Source: Nocardia sp. NBC_01730
GTDB lineage: Bacteria; Actinomycetota; Actinomycetes; Mycobacteriales; Mycobacteriaceae
NCBI RefSeq assembly: GCF_035920445.1
Contig: NZ_CP109162.1
Location: forward strand, 5,890,001-5,954,000
Reading direction: 5' to 3'
DNA length: 64,000 bases
The notes under the pieces were generated by a model that ran no database searches, was not told the DNA's origin, and saw only the letters and a list, made by a program, of their open reading frames with translations. The translations under genes were made by a program, and so were the position numbers. How positions within the stretch are numbered: the stretch's first letter is position 1; each line of letters opens with the position of its first letter. Below, piece by piece: positions 26,749 through 34,390 of this stretch.

Positions 26749-27447
26749 ATGACAGCACACAGACCTGCCCAGCTTGCACGGCACACCGCCATCGTGCTCG
26801 CCGGCGCCACCAGCCTCAGCCTGACCGTCGTCGCGGGTGCGTACATCGTGCACCAGATGGCCGATGCGCAGCGCTCCGGCAGGGAGCTCGCCGGACCGGT
26901 CGCTCCGTCCGGGCCGAAACATACCCACCGCGGCGGCCCGATCGGCTCCGATCCGATGCTGACCGGCCGCAGCTTCGCGCTGCCCGCGGCGTACACGCGA
27001 CAGCTGGCAGCCGAACCGACACTCACGGAACCACACAGCGATTCGACCCAACGCATGCCGACGAACCGAGGCGGCAAGGTCAGGCTGGGCAACGCCTTTG
27101 TCGAGGCGCAGTTCGCCGAGGCCGAGACGAACACCCTCTCGGTCACGGTGGACACCAACGCGTTCGCTCTGCTCACCGACCACCTGCCGACGCCGGTGCC
27201 AGGACCGCTCGGCGCCGAACCGTCGGCCGTGACCACGGTGCGCACCGATCTCGACATCCAGAGCGGCGAGGTGCGGTTGGCGTTCTCCGACCCGACGCTC
27301 GGCGAGCACAACCTGCGCCTTAGCCATTGCCCTGAGCCCGCGGCGACCTCGGAGACGACACGCCCCGCGCGCATGGGTCCCGAGCCCGCCACCGTCGAGA
27401 CCACGGTTGCGCTCCCACCCGGCGCCGAGCACGCCGTCTCGGTGTAA
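26749..27447 (+). CDS. Membrane-anchored hypothetical protein
   Basis: A 232-residue protein with one N-terminal hydrophobic helix (about residues 12-33, HTAIVLAGATSLSLTVVAGA) and a long, polar, Pro/Thr-rich remainder, so it is probably anchored in the membrane with an extracytoplasmic domain. No family is recognised. ATG at 26749 is favoured by AAAGGA 6 nt upstream; another ATG pair near 26698 lies in frame. It is flanked by gaps on both sides, so it appears monocistronic. Confidence 0.65.
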   Translation: MTAHRPAQLARHTAIVLAGATSLSLTVVAGAYIVHQMADAQRSGRELAGPVAPSGPKHTHRGGPIGSDPMLTGRSFALPAAYTRQLAAEPTLTEPHSDSTQRMPTNRGGKVRLGNAFVEAQFAEAETNTLSVTVDTNAFALLTDHLPTPVPGPLGAEPSAVTTVRTDLDIQSGEVRLAFSDPTLGEHNLRLSHCPEPAATSETTRPARMGPEPATVETTVALPPGAEHAVSV

Positions 27448-27619
27448 CCCGATCGCGGAGCACATCGTCAACCAGCCCTGAGGCGGCCGCACCCACCCAG
27501 ACTCCCGAGCGACCGTCCAGTCCTGATCTGGAAATACGTCGCACCAGATTCCGGTGACCTCTCGAATAAAGAGGAGAGCTGTAGTACTTTTAACGCCAGT
27601 CGTGGGACAGGGAGGGCCT

Positions 27620-28090
27620 ATGGGCCACATCAAGTACGCGAGTGACGTCGGAGCCCCGGTAGAAGTGGCGTTCACCTACACGGACAACCATCTCTTCGTA
27701 CCGAATTGGATGTTCGGCATCGTGAGCTTCGAGCCGACCGGCGAACTCGACCGCGGCCTCGGCGCAACCTTCGCAGCCGCCGTTCGTCTCGGGCTCTGGC
27801 GACAGACCGTGACATGCGAGATCACCGAATACCGCCGCAACGCGGTGATCGGGTATACGCTCCGTGGGCGTTTGACCTGGACGTTGACGCTGCGCTTCGA
27901 CCCACTCGGCTACGGGCGGTCGGCGCTGACGTCGGAGACGGAGTACAGTCCACCGCGCGGATTCGCCGGGCGCCTGTGCGTCGGTCCGGTGGATTCCGCC
28001 GCGAAGTCGGCACTCCGCCGCACGGAGACCCAATTGCGAAGGGAGATAGAGGAATTCCACGTTACCGATCTTGTCGGTCGGATTGCGTAG
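27620..28090 (+). CDS. SRPBCC-family protein
   Basis: A 156-residue protein with the START/polyketide-cyclase pattern. It starts HIKYASDVGAPVEVAFTYTD, then has VPNWMFGIVSFEPTGELDRG, followed by alternating beta strands and a C-terminal helix (SALRRTETQLRREIEEF). These proteins bind hydrophobic ligands in a deep cavity; this one has no recognisable catalytic residue. ATG at 27620 follows GGGAGG at close spacing, and the upstream in-frame residues look non-coding. The RNase H gene follows after 10 nt and could be co-transcribed. Confidence 0.82.
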   Translation: MGHIKYASDVGAPVEVAFTYTDNHLFVPNWMFGIVSFEPTGELDRGLGATFAAAVRLGLWRQTVTCEITEYRRNAVIGYTLRGRLTWTLTLRFDPLGYGRSALTSETEYSPPRGFAGRLCVGPVDSAAKSALRRTETQLRREIEEFHVTDLVGRIA

Positions 28091-28100
28091 GGTGCCACCT

Positions 28101-28673
28101 ATGATCATCGTGAGCACCGACGGATCCTGCCTCCGCAATCCCGGCGGCGCCATCGGCTGGGCTTGGGTCAATCACCAGGGCTCCTCGGCGAGTGGAGGAG
28201 CCGCGTCCGGAACCAACCAGGTCGCGGAGTTGCGCGCGGTGCTGGAGGCGATCGCCGCCCATTCCGGGTCCGAACCCCTTTTCATCGAAAGCGATTCGCT
28301 GTACGCGATCAAGTGCGCCTCGGAGTGGGTGTCGGGCTGGCGGCTCAACGGCTGGCGCACATCCACCGGGGGCGCCGTGAAAAACGTCGAACTCATCCGG
28401 CAGATCGACCGGGCCATCGCGAGCAGGCCGGGTCCGGTCCGGTTCCGCTGGGTCCGTGGACATGTCGGCAACTACTTCAACGAGCAGGCCGACGCGCTGG
28501 CCGGAGAAGCGGCTCGGCAGGCTGCGGTCACCGCGGCGGTCGCCGAGGTGAACACCGTGGAAATCCCCGCGGTGACTGTGGAGGAAGCGTCGACGGCGCC
28601 GGAAGCGCCGAAAGACCAGGCCGCGGGGAAGGCGGCCGCGCCGTCGGCACCACAGACATTGACGCTGTTTTGA
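28101..28673 (+). CDS. rnhA: Ribonuclease HI with C-terminal clamp-binding-like tail
   Basis: A 190-residue RNase H type 1 that cuts RNA in RNA-DNA hybrids. The metal-binding acidic set is D7 (STDGS), E43 (QVAELRAVLEAI), D65 (ESDSLYA) and D131 (NEQADALA), with the flexible-loop H121. The catalytic domain ends near residue 140. A further 50 residues rich in Ala, Pro, Glu and Val end in QTLTLF, which resembles a beta-sliding-clamp-binding peptide. ATG at 28101 has no strong Shine-Dalgarno but is the family start MIIVSTDGS. A hairpin terminator lies 36 nt downstream. Confidence 0.92.
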   Translation: MIIVSTDGSCLRNPGGAIGWAWVNHQGSSASGGAASGTNQVAELRAVLEAIAAHSGSEPLFIESDSLYAIKCASEWVSGWRLNGWRTSTGGAVKNVELIRQIDRAIASRPGPVRFRWVRGHVGNYFNEQADALAGEAARQAAVTAAVAEVNTVEIPAVTVEEASTAPEAPKDQAAGKAAAPSAPQTLTLF

Positions 28674-28708
28674 TCCGCTCGCGCGGATCGCGAAGACCAC
28701 CCGAATAG

Positions 28709-28743
28709 CCTCCGGCGGTGGTGGCTCGGCCCACCGCCGGAGG
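28709..28743 (+). terminator. Terminator of the RNase H gene
   Basis: Perfect 13-bp arms CCTCCGGCGGTGG and CCACCGCCGGAGG with a 9-nt loop. Its right arm and loop are shared with a second copy near 32272. Confidence 0.8.
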
Positions 28744-28755
28744 CCTCTGGGCTAG
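28718..28755. repeat. Left copy of a 38-bp imperfect direct repeat
   Basis: Matches 32272-32309 with 3 mismatches in 38 positions. The core of 20 identical bases runs GCCCACCGCCGGAGGCCTCT. The copies flank the accessory segment in the same orientation and could be attachment-site-like duplications, or simply related terminators. The left copy overlaps the RNase H terminator. Confidence 0.6.
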
Positions 28756-28925
28756 GTTAAATAGGCTCTGATCTGTGGAGATATCTCTGACGACATCTCG
28801 CCCGATCACGCCGAATCCCGGTCGATTGTGCCCAAAACGTGCCCACGGTAGCGGCGCGTGGTCACGCCGGGACAGCGCCCTGTCAGACGCTCGGCACGTC
28901 GGACGGGGCGCGCTGCCGACACACG
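28756..28925. other. Non-coding start of the accessory segment
   Basis: AT-richer than the flanking chromosome. Contains the palindrome GAGATATCTC at 28778-28787 and two GTGCCCA words 11 bp apart (28828 and 28839). No gene is recognised, and nothing shows an integrase remnant clearly enough to call it one. Confidence 0.45.
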
Positions 28926-28962
28926 AAAGGGGGGTACTCGCGTTCGAGTACCCCCCTTTTTT
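28926..28962. terminator. Intrinsic terminator with T-run
   Basis: A perfect 15-bp stem (AAAGGGGGGTACTCG and its complement) with a 4-nt loop, followed on the plus strand by six T. It lies 40 nt beyond the stop of the minus-strand regulator at 29003 and can act in both directions. This is the most classical terminator in the window. Confidence 0.88.
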
Positions 28963-29002
28963 CAGGCAGTGCCCTGACGTGAGCCATTTGGCTCATCTTG
29001 AC

Positions 29003-30229
29003 CTAGACGGGTAGACCGACCTGTCGACTCAGCTCCCGAACATCGCGGCTCATCCCCGTAGGCGGAGACTTCACCAGCCCATGCAGCATCTCGCGCGCGA
29101 ACCCGTTGTACCGGATCGTCTCTGGTGCCGTCTGCTGCGCCTTCTCCAACATCGCGAACGCCGCAGCCGCCTCCCGCCGCTGCGAATACGCACGGGCAAC
29201 CTCGATGTAATGCCGACTGCGGCGCGGCACCGACACGATCGTCTCCGCGTCCAACTCCCTCGCGGCACGCAGCGCCTCAGCCGATCGCCGCAACTCCACA
29301 CCCAAGGTCGTCGCATGGGCCGCCATCACCGGCACCGAGAACGACGTCTGCACATGCCGATACCCCGGACCCAACTGCCGCGCCGTCCCATCGGCGGCCT
29401 CCCAGTGCTCCCACGCCTCGCCATAACGACCACGGCGAGCATGCACATACGCCACCTCAGCCTCGAGCGCGCCCGCGATACCCCGCCAATCGTCTGGCGT
29501 CTCATCCCTGCCGAGGTAGGGCGCGAGCTGATCCATCGCATCCCGCGCAATCCCGATCGCCTCCTCCCAACGGCCGGAGTCACGCAGCGCCTGCACCATC
29601 GCCCACGTGCTGCACGCGATCACGTACGGGTCGTCCGCCTCGAACCCCTCGTTCATGGCACGGTCCGCGACAAGCCAAACCAACTCCGGCGCAGGCTGAT
29701 ACGCGACGTAGAAGTCCGCCAACTGGTAGACGCCAGCGAGGATCCGCCGCGCCTTCCTCCGCGTCGGCCCAGGGATGCGAGCAGCCTGCTGTGCGTCCCT
29801 GATCAAGCCAGGGAGCAAGGCGCCTAGCTGGGTTCGGTGATCTGGGCTGATATGGCGAATCTTCCACGCTTGGTCCAGGCGAATCGCCAGATGCTCGACG
29901 CTGCTGGCGCGGAGACCGGCTGTCATCCGATAGTCGGTGAGGGCATAACGTACTTCGGTCAGCGCTTCGTGCTGCTCGCCGGCGAACACTGCCACCGACA
30001 CGGCGTGACCGTTGCCGGTCAGCTCGGCGAGATCCTTGACCTCCAGCGCTTGCGCGATCCGGAGGAGCATCGGCAGTTTCGGTGGCTGGAGCCTGCCTGT
30101 CTCGACCGCTTTGATCCACTCCGCCGACCGCCCGACCAGCCCGGCCAGGACCGGGCGCGACATGCCTGCGCGCTCGCGTAGCCACTTGATTCGTGTGCCG
30201 ACAGGCGCTTCACCTTTGGGGTCCTGCAT
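29003..30229 (-). CDS. XRE-family regulator with TPR-like C-terminal region
   Basis: A 408-residue DNA-binding protein. The helix-turn-helix lies at about residues 10-66 (GTRIKWLRERAGMSRPVLAG followed by WIKAVETGR). The remaining 330 residues form helical repeats with AEVAYVHARRGRYGEAWEHW and RHYIEVARAYSQRREAAAAF, resembling tetratricopeptide units. Regulators of this layout are common in actinobacterial integrative elements and secondary-metabolite clusters, where the TPR part may bind a peptide or small ligand. ATG at 30229 follows AGGAGG at 6 nt. It is divergent from the run of short genes beginning at 30435, which it may control. Confidence 0.85.
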   Translation of the reverse strand: MQDPKGEAPVGTRIKWLRERAGMSRPVLAGLVGRSAEWIKAVETGRLQPPKLPMLLRIAQALEVKDLAELTGNGHAVSVAVFAGEQHEALTEVRYALTDYRMTAGLRASSVEHLAIRLDQAWKIRHISPDHRTQLGALLPGLIRDAQQAARIPGPTRRKARRILAGVYQLADFYVAYQPAPELVWLVADRAMNEGFEADDPYVIACSTWAMVQALRDSGRWEEAIGIARDAMDQLAPYLGRDETPDDWRGIAGALEAEVAYVHARRGRYGEAWEHWEAADGTARQLGPGYRHVQTSFSVPVMAAHATTLGVELRRSAEALRAARELDAETIVSVPRRSRHYIEVARAYSQRREAAAAFAMLEKAQQTAPETIRYNGFAREMLHGLVKSPPTGMSRDVRELSRQVGLPV

Positions 30230-30434
30230 GGTGCCCCTCCTATGGCTACCCACTGGATTAAAGCGTATCCGACCAGATGGCATGGGGTACGGAATGTACC
30301 CGATCGGTGCATGTCTCGTTCTTAACGTGAGGTTCAGCTCCCCATGCCGGGGCTGGCCTCAACCCCGACCGGGGCCGTGATCCGGCATCGGGCGCTTCCA
30401 ACACCACAACACCATGCCCGGGGGTATAGACAAG

Positions 30435-30686
30435 ATGCCGATCGCTCTTTTGATCGCCTTCACGGTCGCTGCCGTCTTCTACGGCACGATCTGTTTCTTC
30501 GATCGGCCTGTGAGAAGCGCTGAGACGTGCCATCTCGCACCTGATTTCCCGTACACCCCGGAGGACGCACACCTGGTGTGGCAGGCGCGGATCGGCTGCG
30601 ACACCGAAACGTGCGCAGACAAAGCCGCGGCGCTCGACGTCCTCATCGACGCCAAGATCGTCAAACCGTGGCGGACCGCCCGGTGA
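30435..30686 (+). CDS. Short hypothetical protein of the accessory segment
   Basis: An 83-residue protein: an N-terminal hydrophobic stretch (MPIALLIAFTVAAVFYG), then a conserved-looking domain with HLVWQARIGCDTETCADKAA and ALDVLIDA. The second part resembles short proteins common in actinobacterial plasmids and phage-like elements that share a GCDxxTCxxKAAAxxxL pattern. The true start could be GTG at 30509, which would remove the hydrophobic stretch; no Shine-Dalgarno decides. Its TGA overlaps the next gene's GTG. Confidence 0.65.
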   Translation: MPIALLIAFTVAAVFYGTICFFDRPVRSAETCHLAPDFPYTPEDAHLVWQARIGCDTETCADKAAALDVLIDAKIVKPWRTAR

Positions 30687-30877
30687 CCACCCTCGCCGAC
30701 GCCGAACAATGGCGCCACTTCCACCGTAATTGCTACGCCAAGGGCACATTCCGGTCGCTGGACCAGGCCCAGTTCGTCACCAACGTGCACGGTGGCCACG
30801 GGCCGTCCTGCCTTCAGTACCTCGCCGCGACGGCGTACATCATAGGCTCCGGGGACGGGTCCGACCATGACTCGTGA
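30683..30877 (+). CDS. Short hypothetical protein of the accessory segment
   Basis: A 64-residue polar protein (starts TTLADAEQWRHFHRN) with several aromatic residues and no recognised domain. GTG at 30683 overlaps the preceding stop in a GTGA, which indicates translational coupling. Its own end overlaps the next gene by 11 nt. The tight packing is the main evidence. Confidence 0.6.
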   Translation: MTTLADAEQWRHFHRNCYAKGTFRSLDQAQFVTNVHGGHGPSCLQYLAATAYIIGSGDGSDHDS

Positions 30878-31073
30878 CAACGAGCCCATCGGCATCCGGC
30901 AGAGCTACGTAGACGGCACCTTGTCGATCATCGGCGCCGACGGTTGGCCCTACAGCGCCGAGGAGACCGCCGACTTCCTCAGGGAAGCCAGCGAAGACGA
31001 GTCCCTCGAGCTGCTCCAGTTAGTCCGTGACGCCCTGCGTGCGCTGGAGAGGAAATCCGGTGGCACTCAGTGA
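30867..31073 (+). CDS. Short acidic hypothetical protein
   Basis: A 68-residue acidic protein (MTRDNEPIGIRQSYVDGTLS) with a C-terminal amphipathic helix rich in Leu and Glu (DESLELLQLVRDALRALERK), suitable for protein-protein contact. It overlaps the genes on both sides (11 and 14 nt). No family is recognised. Confidence 0.65.
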   Translation: MTRDNEPIGIRQSYVDGTLSIIGADGWPYSAEETADFLREASEDESLELLQLVRDALRALERKSGGTQ

Positions 31074-31308
31074 GGCCCAAGCCAAGGTGCTCGGTGCTCT
31101 GGCTCGAGGCCAGCCGCTGACGACCCAGGAACTGAGCACCCGGACGGAGCTCGCTGCGACAACCGTGCGGGCCGCCGCTACATCCCTCACTCACGACGGA
31201 TGGACAGCCAACACCGACGGAATCCCCACCTACTGGCGGATTACCGACTGCGGACTCCGCCTGGTCGCGACACGCCCCTACCGGGAGTACCGCACCACCA
31301 ACGCCTGA
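31060..31308 (+). CDS. Small winged-helix-like protein
   Basis: An 82-residue protein whose pattern fits a minimal MarR/HTH fold. LSEAQAKVLGALARGQPLTT opens it, a putative recognition helix reads ELAATTVRAAATSLTHDGW, and a wing follows with IPTYWRITDCGLRLV. It may bind DNA as a dimer and act beside the TPR-type regulator. GTG at 31060 has GAGAGGA about 6 nt upstream, inside the preceding gene. It is the last of four overlapping genes. Confidence 0.7.
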   Translation: MALSEAQAKVLGALARGQPLTTQELSTRTELAATTVRAAATSLTHDGWTANTDGIPTYWRITDCGLRLVATRPYREYRTTNA

Positions 31309-31378
31309 CCCCGGCGCCCGCCTATAGAACGTCCCGGCAGCAGTCGGGATATCCGAGATAGAACCGAGTAAGGACCGC

Positions 31379-31450
31379 ATGAACGAGCTTTACAACCCCG
31401 GTCCGGATGGCAACTCGGCCGACGTGGACCGACTGGAACGTCCCGGTTAA
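31379..31450 (+). CDS. Candidate 23-residue peptide
   Basis: ATG at 31379 has AAGGA 4 nt upstream and reads MNELYNPGPDGNSADVDRLERPG to a TAA. A second frame from ATG 31407 to TGA 31475 reads 22 residues ending DWNVPVNADDDGQD, which looks more protein-like but lacks a ribosome binding site. The two may be parts of one short gene separated by a frameshift, or neither may be real. Confidence 0.3.
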   Translation: MNELYNPGPDGNSADVDRLERPG

Positions 31451-31553
31451 CGCCGACGACGACGGCCAGGACTGAGCTCTACACGCGAAAATTCGCCCCT
31501 TGCCGAGGAGATCGGCGGGGGCGTTCGTACCAGAAGACAAAGGGGAGATGAGA

Positions 31554-31892
31554 ATGCGTAACTTTCTTGGGGCCATGCTCACGGCCTGCGCCATCACCGC
31601 ATCCGTGCTCGGCGGAGCAACCGCCGCGGCGGAAGACACGGCCGGACCATGCCTGTTCGGTCACGTCGACCCGAACAACAACGACAGCGCCTGCAAGTAC
31701 AGCGACTCGGCGACATGGCCGGAATCGGAGGAAGGTCCCGACGGGGAACCGGCACTGACCTGCACCCGGCTGAATGAGAACCAGCACGTCCGGACCAGGG
31801 ACGCGCACGGCAACCGGTTCTGGCTGTGCAAGAAGTACAAGGACTCGTGGGGCCACACCTACTACCAATGGACCGAAGTCCTCGGCATGTGA
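31554..31892 (+). CDS. Secreted small Cys-containing protein
   Basis: A 112-residue protein with a signal peptide (MRNFLGAMLTACAITASVLG, then GATAAA before the mature AEDTAGPC or EDTAGPC). The mature part is acidic and polar, with four Cys (GPCLFG, SACKYS, LTCTR, WLCKK) that could form two disulfides, and several Trp and Tyr near the end. No family is recognised. ATG at 31554 is preferred to ATG 31548 because AAAGGGGAG then stands 6 nt upstream. The Clp-N protein gene follows 15 nt later. Confidence 0.72.
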   Translation: MRNFLGAMLTACAITASVLGGATAAAEDTAGPCLFGHVDPNNNDSACKYSDSATWPESEEGPDGEPALTCTRLNENQHVRTRDAHGNRFWLCKKYKDSWGHTYYQWTEVLGM

Positions 31893-31907
31893 TGGGAGGA
31901 TGGACTG

Positions 31908-32186
31908 ATGTCGATCAGGCACACCCAGGACTATGAGCTGATCATCTCCGCCGCTGAGCGGATCGCCCACGAACGCGGTGACGACTACGTTGGCGTGGAG
32001 CACCTCATGCTGGCAATCCTCGCCGATCCTGATGCCGTGCCAACGTTCGAACTGCGGCACCGGATGGGCGTCGACGTCGCCGAACTCGTTAGGCAGCTGA
32101 ACCTGTTCCTGGATGCGCCGATTCCGGGACCAGGCCAGTACCGGGTGCGGTCCCTGGATGGCACCATCACCATGCGACCTGCCTGA
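31908..32186 (+). CDS. Stand-alone Clp N-terminal domain protein
   Basis: A 92-residue protein of which residues about 10-65 match one Clp repeat (AAERIAHERGDDYVGVEHLM followed by LAILADP). In ClpA, ClpB and ClpC this domain receives substrates or adaptors in front of the AAA+ ring; here no ATPase follows. The short C-terminal part (RVRSLDGTITMRPA) is unassigned. It could compete for or recruit Clp partners, or be an independent binding module. ATG at 31908 has GGGAGG about 8 nt upstream. A terminator lies 14 nt after the stop. Confidence 0.78.
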   Translation: MSIRHTQDYELIISAAERIAHERGDDYVGVEHLMLAILADPDAVPTFELRHRMGVDVAELVRQLNLFLDAPIPGPGQYRVRSLDGTITMRPA

Positions 32187-32200
32187 TCCCGAAGCCGAAG

Positions 32201-32232
32201 AACGCCCCTGCTCTCACGAGAGCAGGGGCGTT
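32201..32232 (+). terminator. Terminator of the Clp-N gene unit
   Basis: An almost fully paired inverted repeat: AACGCCCCTGCTC pairs with its complement around a small loop; the inner bases can extend the stem to a 2-nt loop. It closes the accessory transcription unit. Confidence 0.82.
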
Positions 32233-32271
32233 GTCGTGAGTAGTGGGCTGCCTGATGAGCTGGGCTTTCCT

Positions 32272-32309
32272 GTGGTGGCTCTGCCCACCGCCGGAGGCCT
32301 CTCTGCTAG
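32272..32309. repeat. Right copy of the 38-bp imperfect direct repeat
   Basis: Same orientation as 28718-28755. It overlaps the stop codon of the Mam gene (32306-32308) and can form only a short GGTGG/CCACC hairpin, because the left arm found in the other copy is absent here. Confidence 0.6.
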
Positions 32310-33076
32310 TTGCCCGGCTGCGGTGCGGGCTGCTGGCCGTTTCCTGGCGCGGGCGCGCCGGGCAGGCCGGTGCCGGCGCCCTTCAGCATCGGCGAGTCGA
32401 GCTTCTCGACCAGCCACTTGTCACCCGACTTCTGCAGCTGGGCGATTACCACCACGAACTGCCGCTCCGGGTTGGTCTGGGTGAAGTTGGTCCGGAACTG
32501 CGTGAGGGTCACCAGCACCTTGGCCGAGGTCTGGTCCCCGGACTGGTAGCCGCACTGCACGTCGTCGGCCCAGGACTTGACCTGCGCCTGGACCATGGCG
32601 TCCTTGAGCGCCTTGGTCGCGTCGTCGAACTCCTTCAGAAACTCGCCGGTCGCGCCGGCCTTCACCGTCGTGAAGTAGTCGTCGAGGTTCTTCGAATAGT
32701 CGTAGACGGAGACGTCCTTGCCGAACTCACACGCGGCGCTGGTCGAATCGCGGATCGCGTCGAGCTTGTCACCGCGGTCCTTGCCCTGCAGGAAGAACAC
32801 GACGACCGCCGTGATCGCCGCCACTGCGAGCACACCGGCCACGAATGCAGCCACCAAGGGCAGCGAAGCGGATTTCTTCGGCGTAGCGGGACCAGCGCCC
32901 GCCTTGGGCTCGCTCTTCTCTTCCGTCTTCTCGTTGTCCGCCTTCTCCGCCTCGGACTCCTCGGCCTTCGCGGCGGCGTCATCCTCCGATTCGGCGGTCA
33001 CCTCTTCGGTGGCCTCGTCGTTGTCGGCGGCCTTGGTCTCGGCGTCCTTGTCGGTCTCGCCGTCGTCGGTAGACAT
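32306..33076 (-). CDS. Mce-associated membrane protein (Mam)
   Basis: A 256-residue protein with a long acidic cytoplasmic N-terminus (residues 1-70, rich in Glu, Asp, Ala and Lys), one transmembrane helix (about 73-97) and an extracytoplasmic domain ending in a Pro/Gln-rich tail (GAPAPGNGQQPAPQPGN). The layout matches Mam proteins encoded after mceF, thought to stabilise the Mce complex. ATG at 33076 is preferred over a GTG 10 codons earlier. A 135-nt gap to mceF is the largest within the cluster, so it may have its own promoter. Confidence 0.85.
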   Translation of the reverse strand: MSTDDGETDKDAETKAADNDEATEEVTAESEDDAAAKAEESEAEKADNEKTEEKSEPKAGAGPATPKKSASLPLVAAFVAGVLAVAAITAVVVFFLQGKDRGDKLDAIRDSTSAACEFGKDVSVYDYSKNLDDYFTTVKAGATGEFLKEFDDATKALKDAMVQAQVKSWADDVQCGYQSGDQTSAKVLVTLTQFRTNFTQTNPERQFVVVIAQLQKSGDKWLVEKLDSPMLKGAGTGLPGAPAPGNGQQPAPQPGN

Positions 33077-33211
33077 CGATACAACCTGCACTTTCCCGGC
33101 GCGCACCAGCGCGCGCCGATTGGCTGACCGGCCCGCGACAGAGGCGAACCGTAGGCGTTCAACCGGCGAGTATGCCCGGCCGACGGGATGGCCGCCGTGC
33201 CGGGTACGAAC

Positions 33212-34390
33212 TCACCGCACCGGAGGAAGGGTCCGCTCGTTCGGATCCACACCCGGCGGCATATGCGCGCCGTTGTTCGGCACATCAGGCCGCGGCGCGT
33301 TCGCCGCACCACGGATCAGCTGCCCTGGCGGCGGGTTCTCACAGTAATTCCACTTCGGAAGCGTGCCGTCCTGCACGACTTCGTTGCGGATCTTCGGGGT
33401 GTTGTAGGTGCAGAACGGCCGCGGCCAGATGTCGACGATCGCGTAGAACTCGTTATCGTGCGCCGGGATGCCGAGCGCCTCGCCGCCGAGCGCGAGCGAG
33501 GGAAACAGCGCACGCAGCGCGGGTAGCCGCAGCTGCGCCGCCTTGGTGATCGCCTGGAAGTTGGTCGCCAGGCTGGTGATCGGGTCGGCCGTCTTGTCCA
33601 GCACCGCTCCGAGGGTGGTGAGCTGGCCAGGAGCCTGCTCGAGTACGCTCTGCAGCTCCGCGTTCGCGTTGTTGAACTGCTCGAATAGGGTTCCGGAGTT
33701 GCGCGTCAAGGTGGCGAGATCCGGCTGCGCGTGGGACGTGGTCTCGGAGATGGTGCGCAGGTTCGTAATCAGGTTCGTGGTCTGTGGCAACAGCGAATCC
33801 AGGCCCGCCGCGGCCAGGCTGATCCCATTGACCATGCCGCGCAGCTGATCCGGGCCACCGCTGAGCGCGATGTCCAGCTCGTTCAGGATGACCTTGAACT
33901 TGTCCGGCTCGATCTGCGCGATCAGCGCGCTGGAGTTGTCCAGCACCGACCACACCGGCGTCGGTGTGTGAATCTTCTCCGGATCGAACTCGACCACCGC
34001 GCCGTTGGCCAGGTACGGCCCCTGCTCGGCGTTCGGCCGGAAGTCGATGTACTGCTCACCGGCGCCGGAGAGCGCCTGCACGGCGATCGCGGTGTCGACC
34101 GGGATCCGGTACTTCGACTCGATCTGCGCGGTGGCGGCGATGGCCTGGCCGCGGTCGGTCAGCTTGATCGAGGTGACCTTTCCGATCCGCCATCCACGCA
34201 AGGTCACGTCGTTGCCCGGTTGCAGACCGCCGGAACGGTCCAGGTTCACGGTGATGGTGTAGTCCGAGCGCAGCGGATTGATCCGCATGACATTCACCAT
34301 CAGGTACGTGGCCCCGACCAGCAACACAAGAATCAGGCCGAAATTCGACAGCAGCAGCTTGCGCCCGAACAGCTTGGACAAGAAGGTCAT
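33212..34390 (-). CDS. mceF: MCE family protein MceF
   Basis: A 392-residue subunit of the Mce lipid importer. An N-terminal transmembrane helix (about residues 16-34) is followed by the MlaD/MCE domain (ITVNLDRSGGLQPGNDVTLR then GWRIGKVTSI) and a long helical region. The C-terminus is Pro/Asn-rich with PFCTYNTPK and CENPPPGQ, typical of MceF. The ATG overlaps the mceE stop in an ATGA. It is last of the six Mce subunits. Confidence 0.93.
   Translation of the reverse strand: MTFLSKLFGRKLLLSNFGLILVLLVGATYLMVNVMRINPLRSDYTITVNLDRSGGLQPGNDVTLRGWRIGKVTSIKLTDRGQAIAATAQIESKYRIPVDTAIAVQALSGAGEQYIDFRPNAEQGPYLANGAVVEFDPEKIHTPTPVWSVLDNSSALIAQIEPDKFKVILNELDIALSGGPDQLRGMVNGISLAAAGLDSLLPQTTNLITNLRTISETTSHAQPDLATLTRNSGTLFEQFNNANAELQSVLEQAPGQLTTLGAVLDKTADPITSLATNFQAITKAAQLRLPALRALFPSLALGGEALGIPAHDNEFYAIVDIWPRPFCTYNTPKIRNEVVQDGTLPKWNYCENPPPGQLIRGAANAPRPDVPNNGAHMPPGVDPNERTLPPVR

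Noticed and set aside
28718..32309. Calling the bracketed segment a prophage or integrative element
   Set aside because: No integrase, excisionase, replication or transfer gene is visible. Only repeat structure and gene style suggest mobility, so it is reported as a finding and not as a mobile element.
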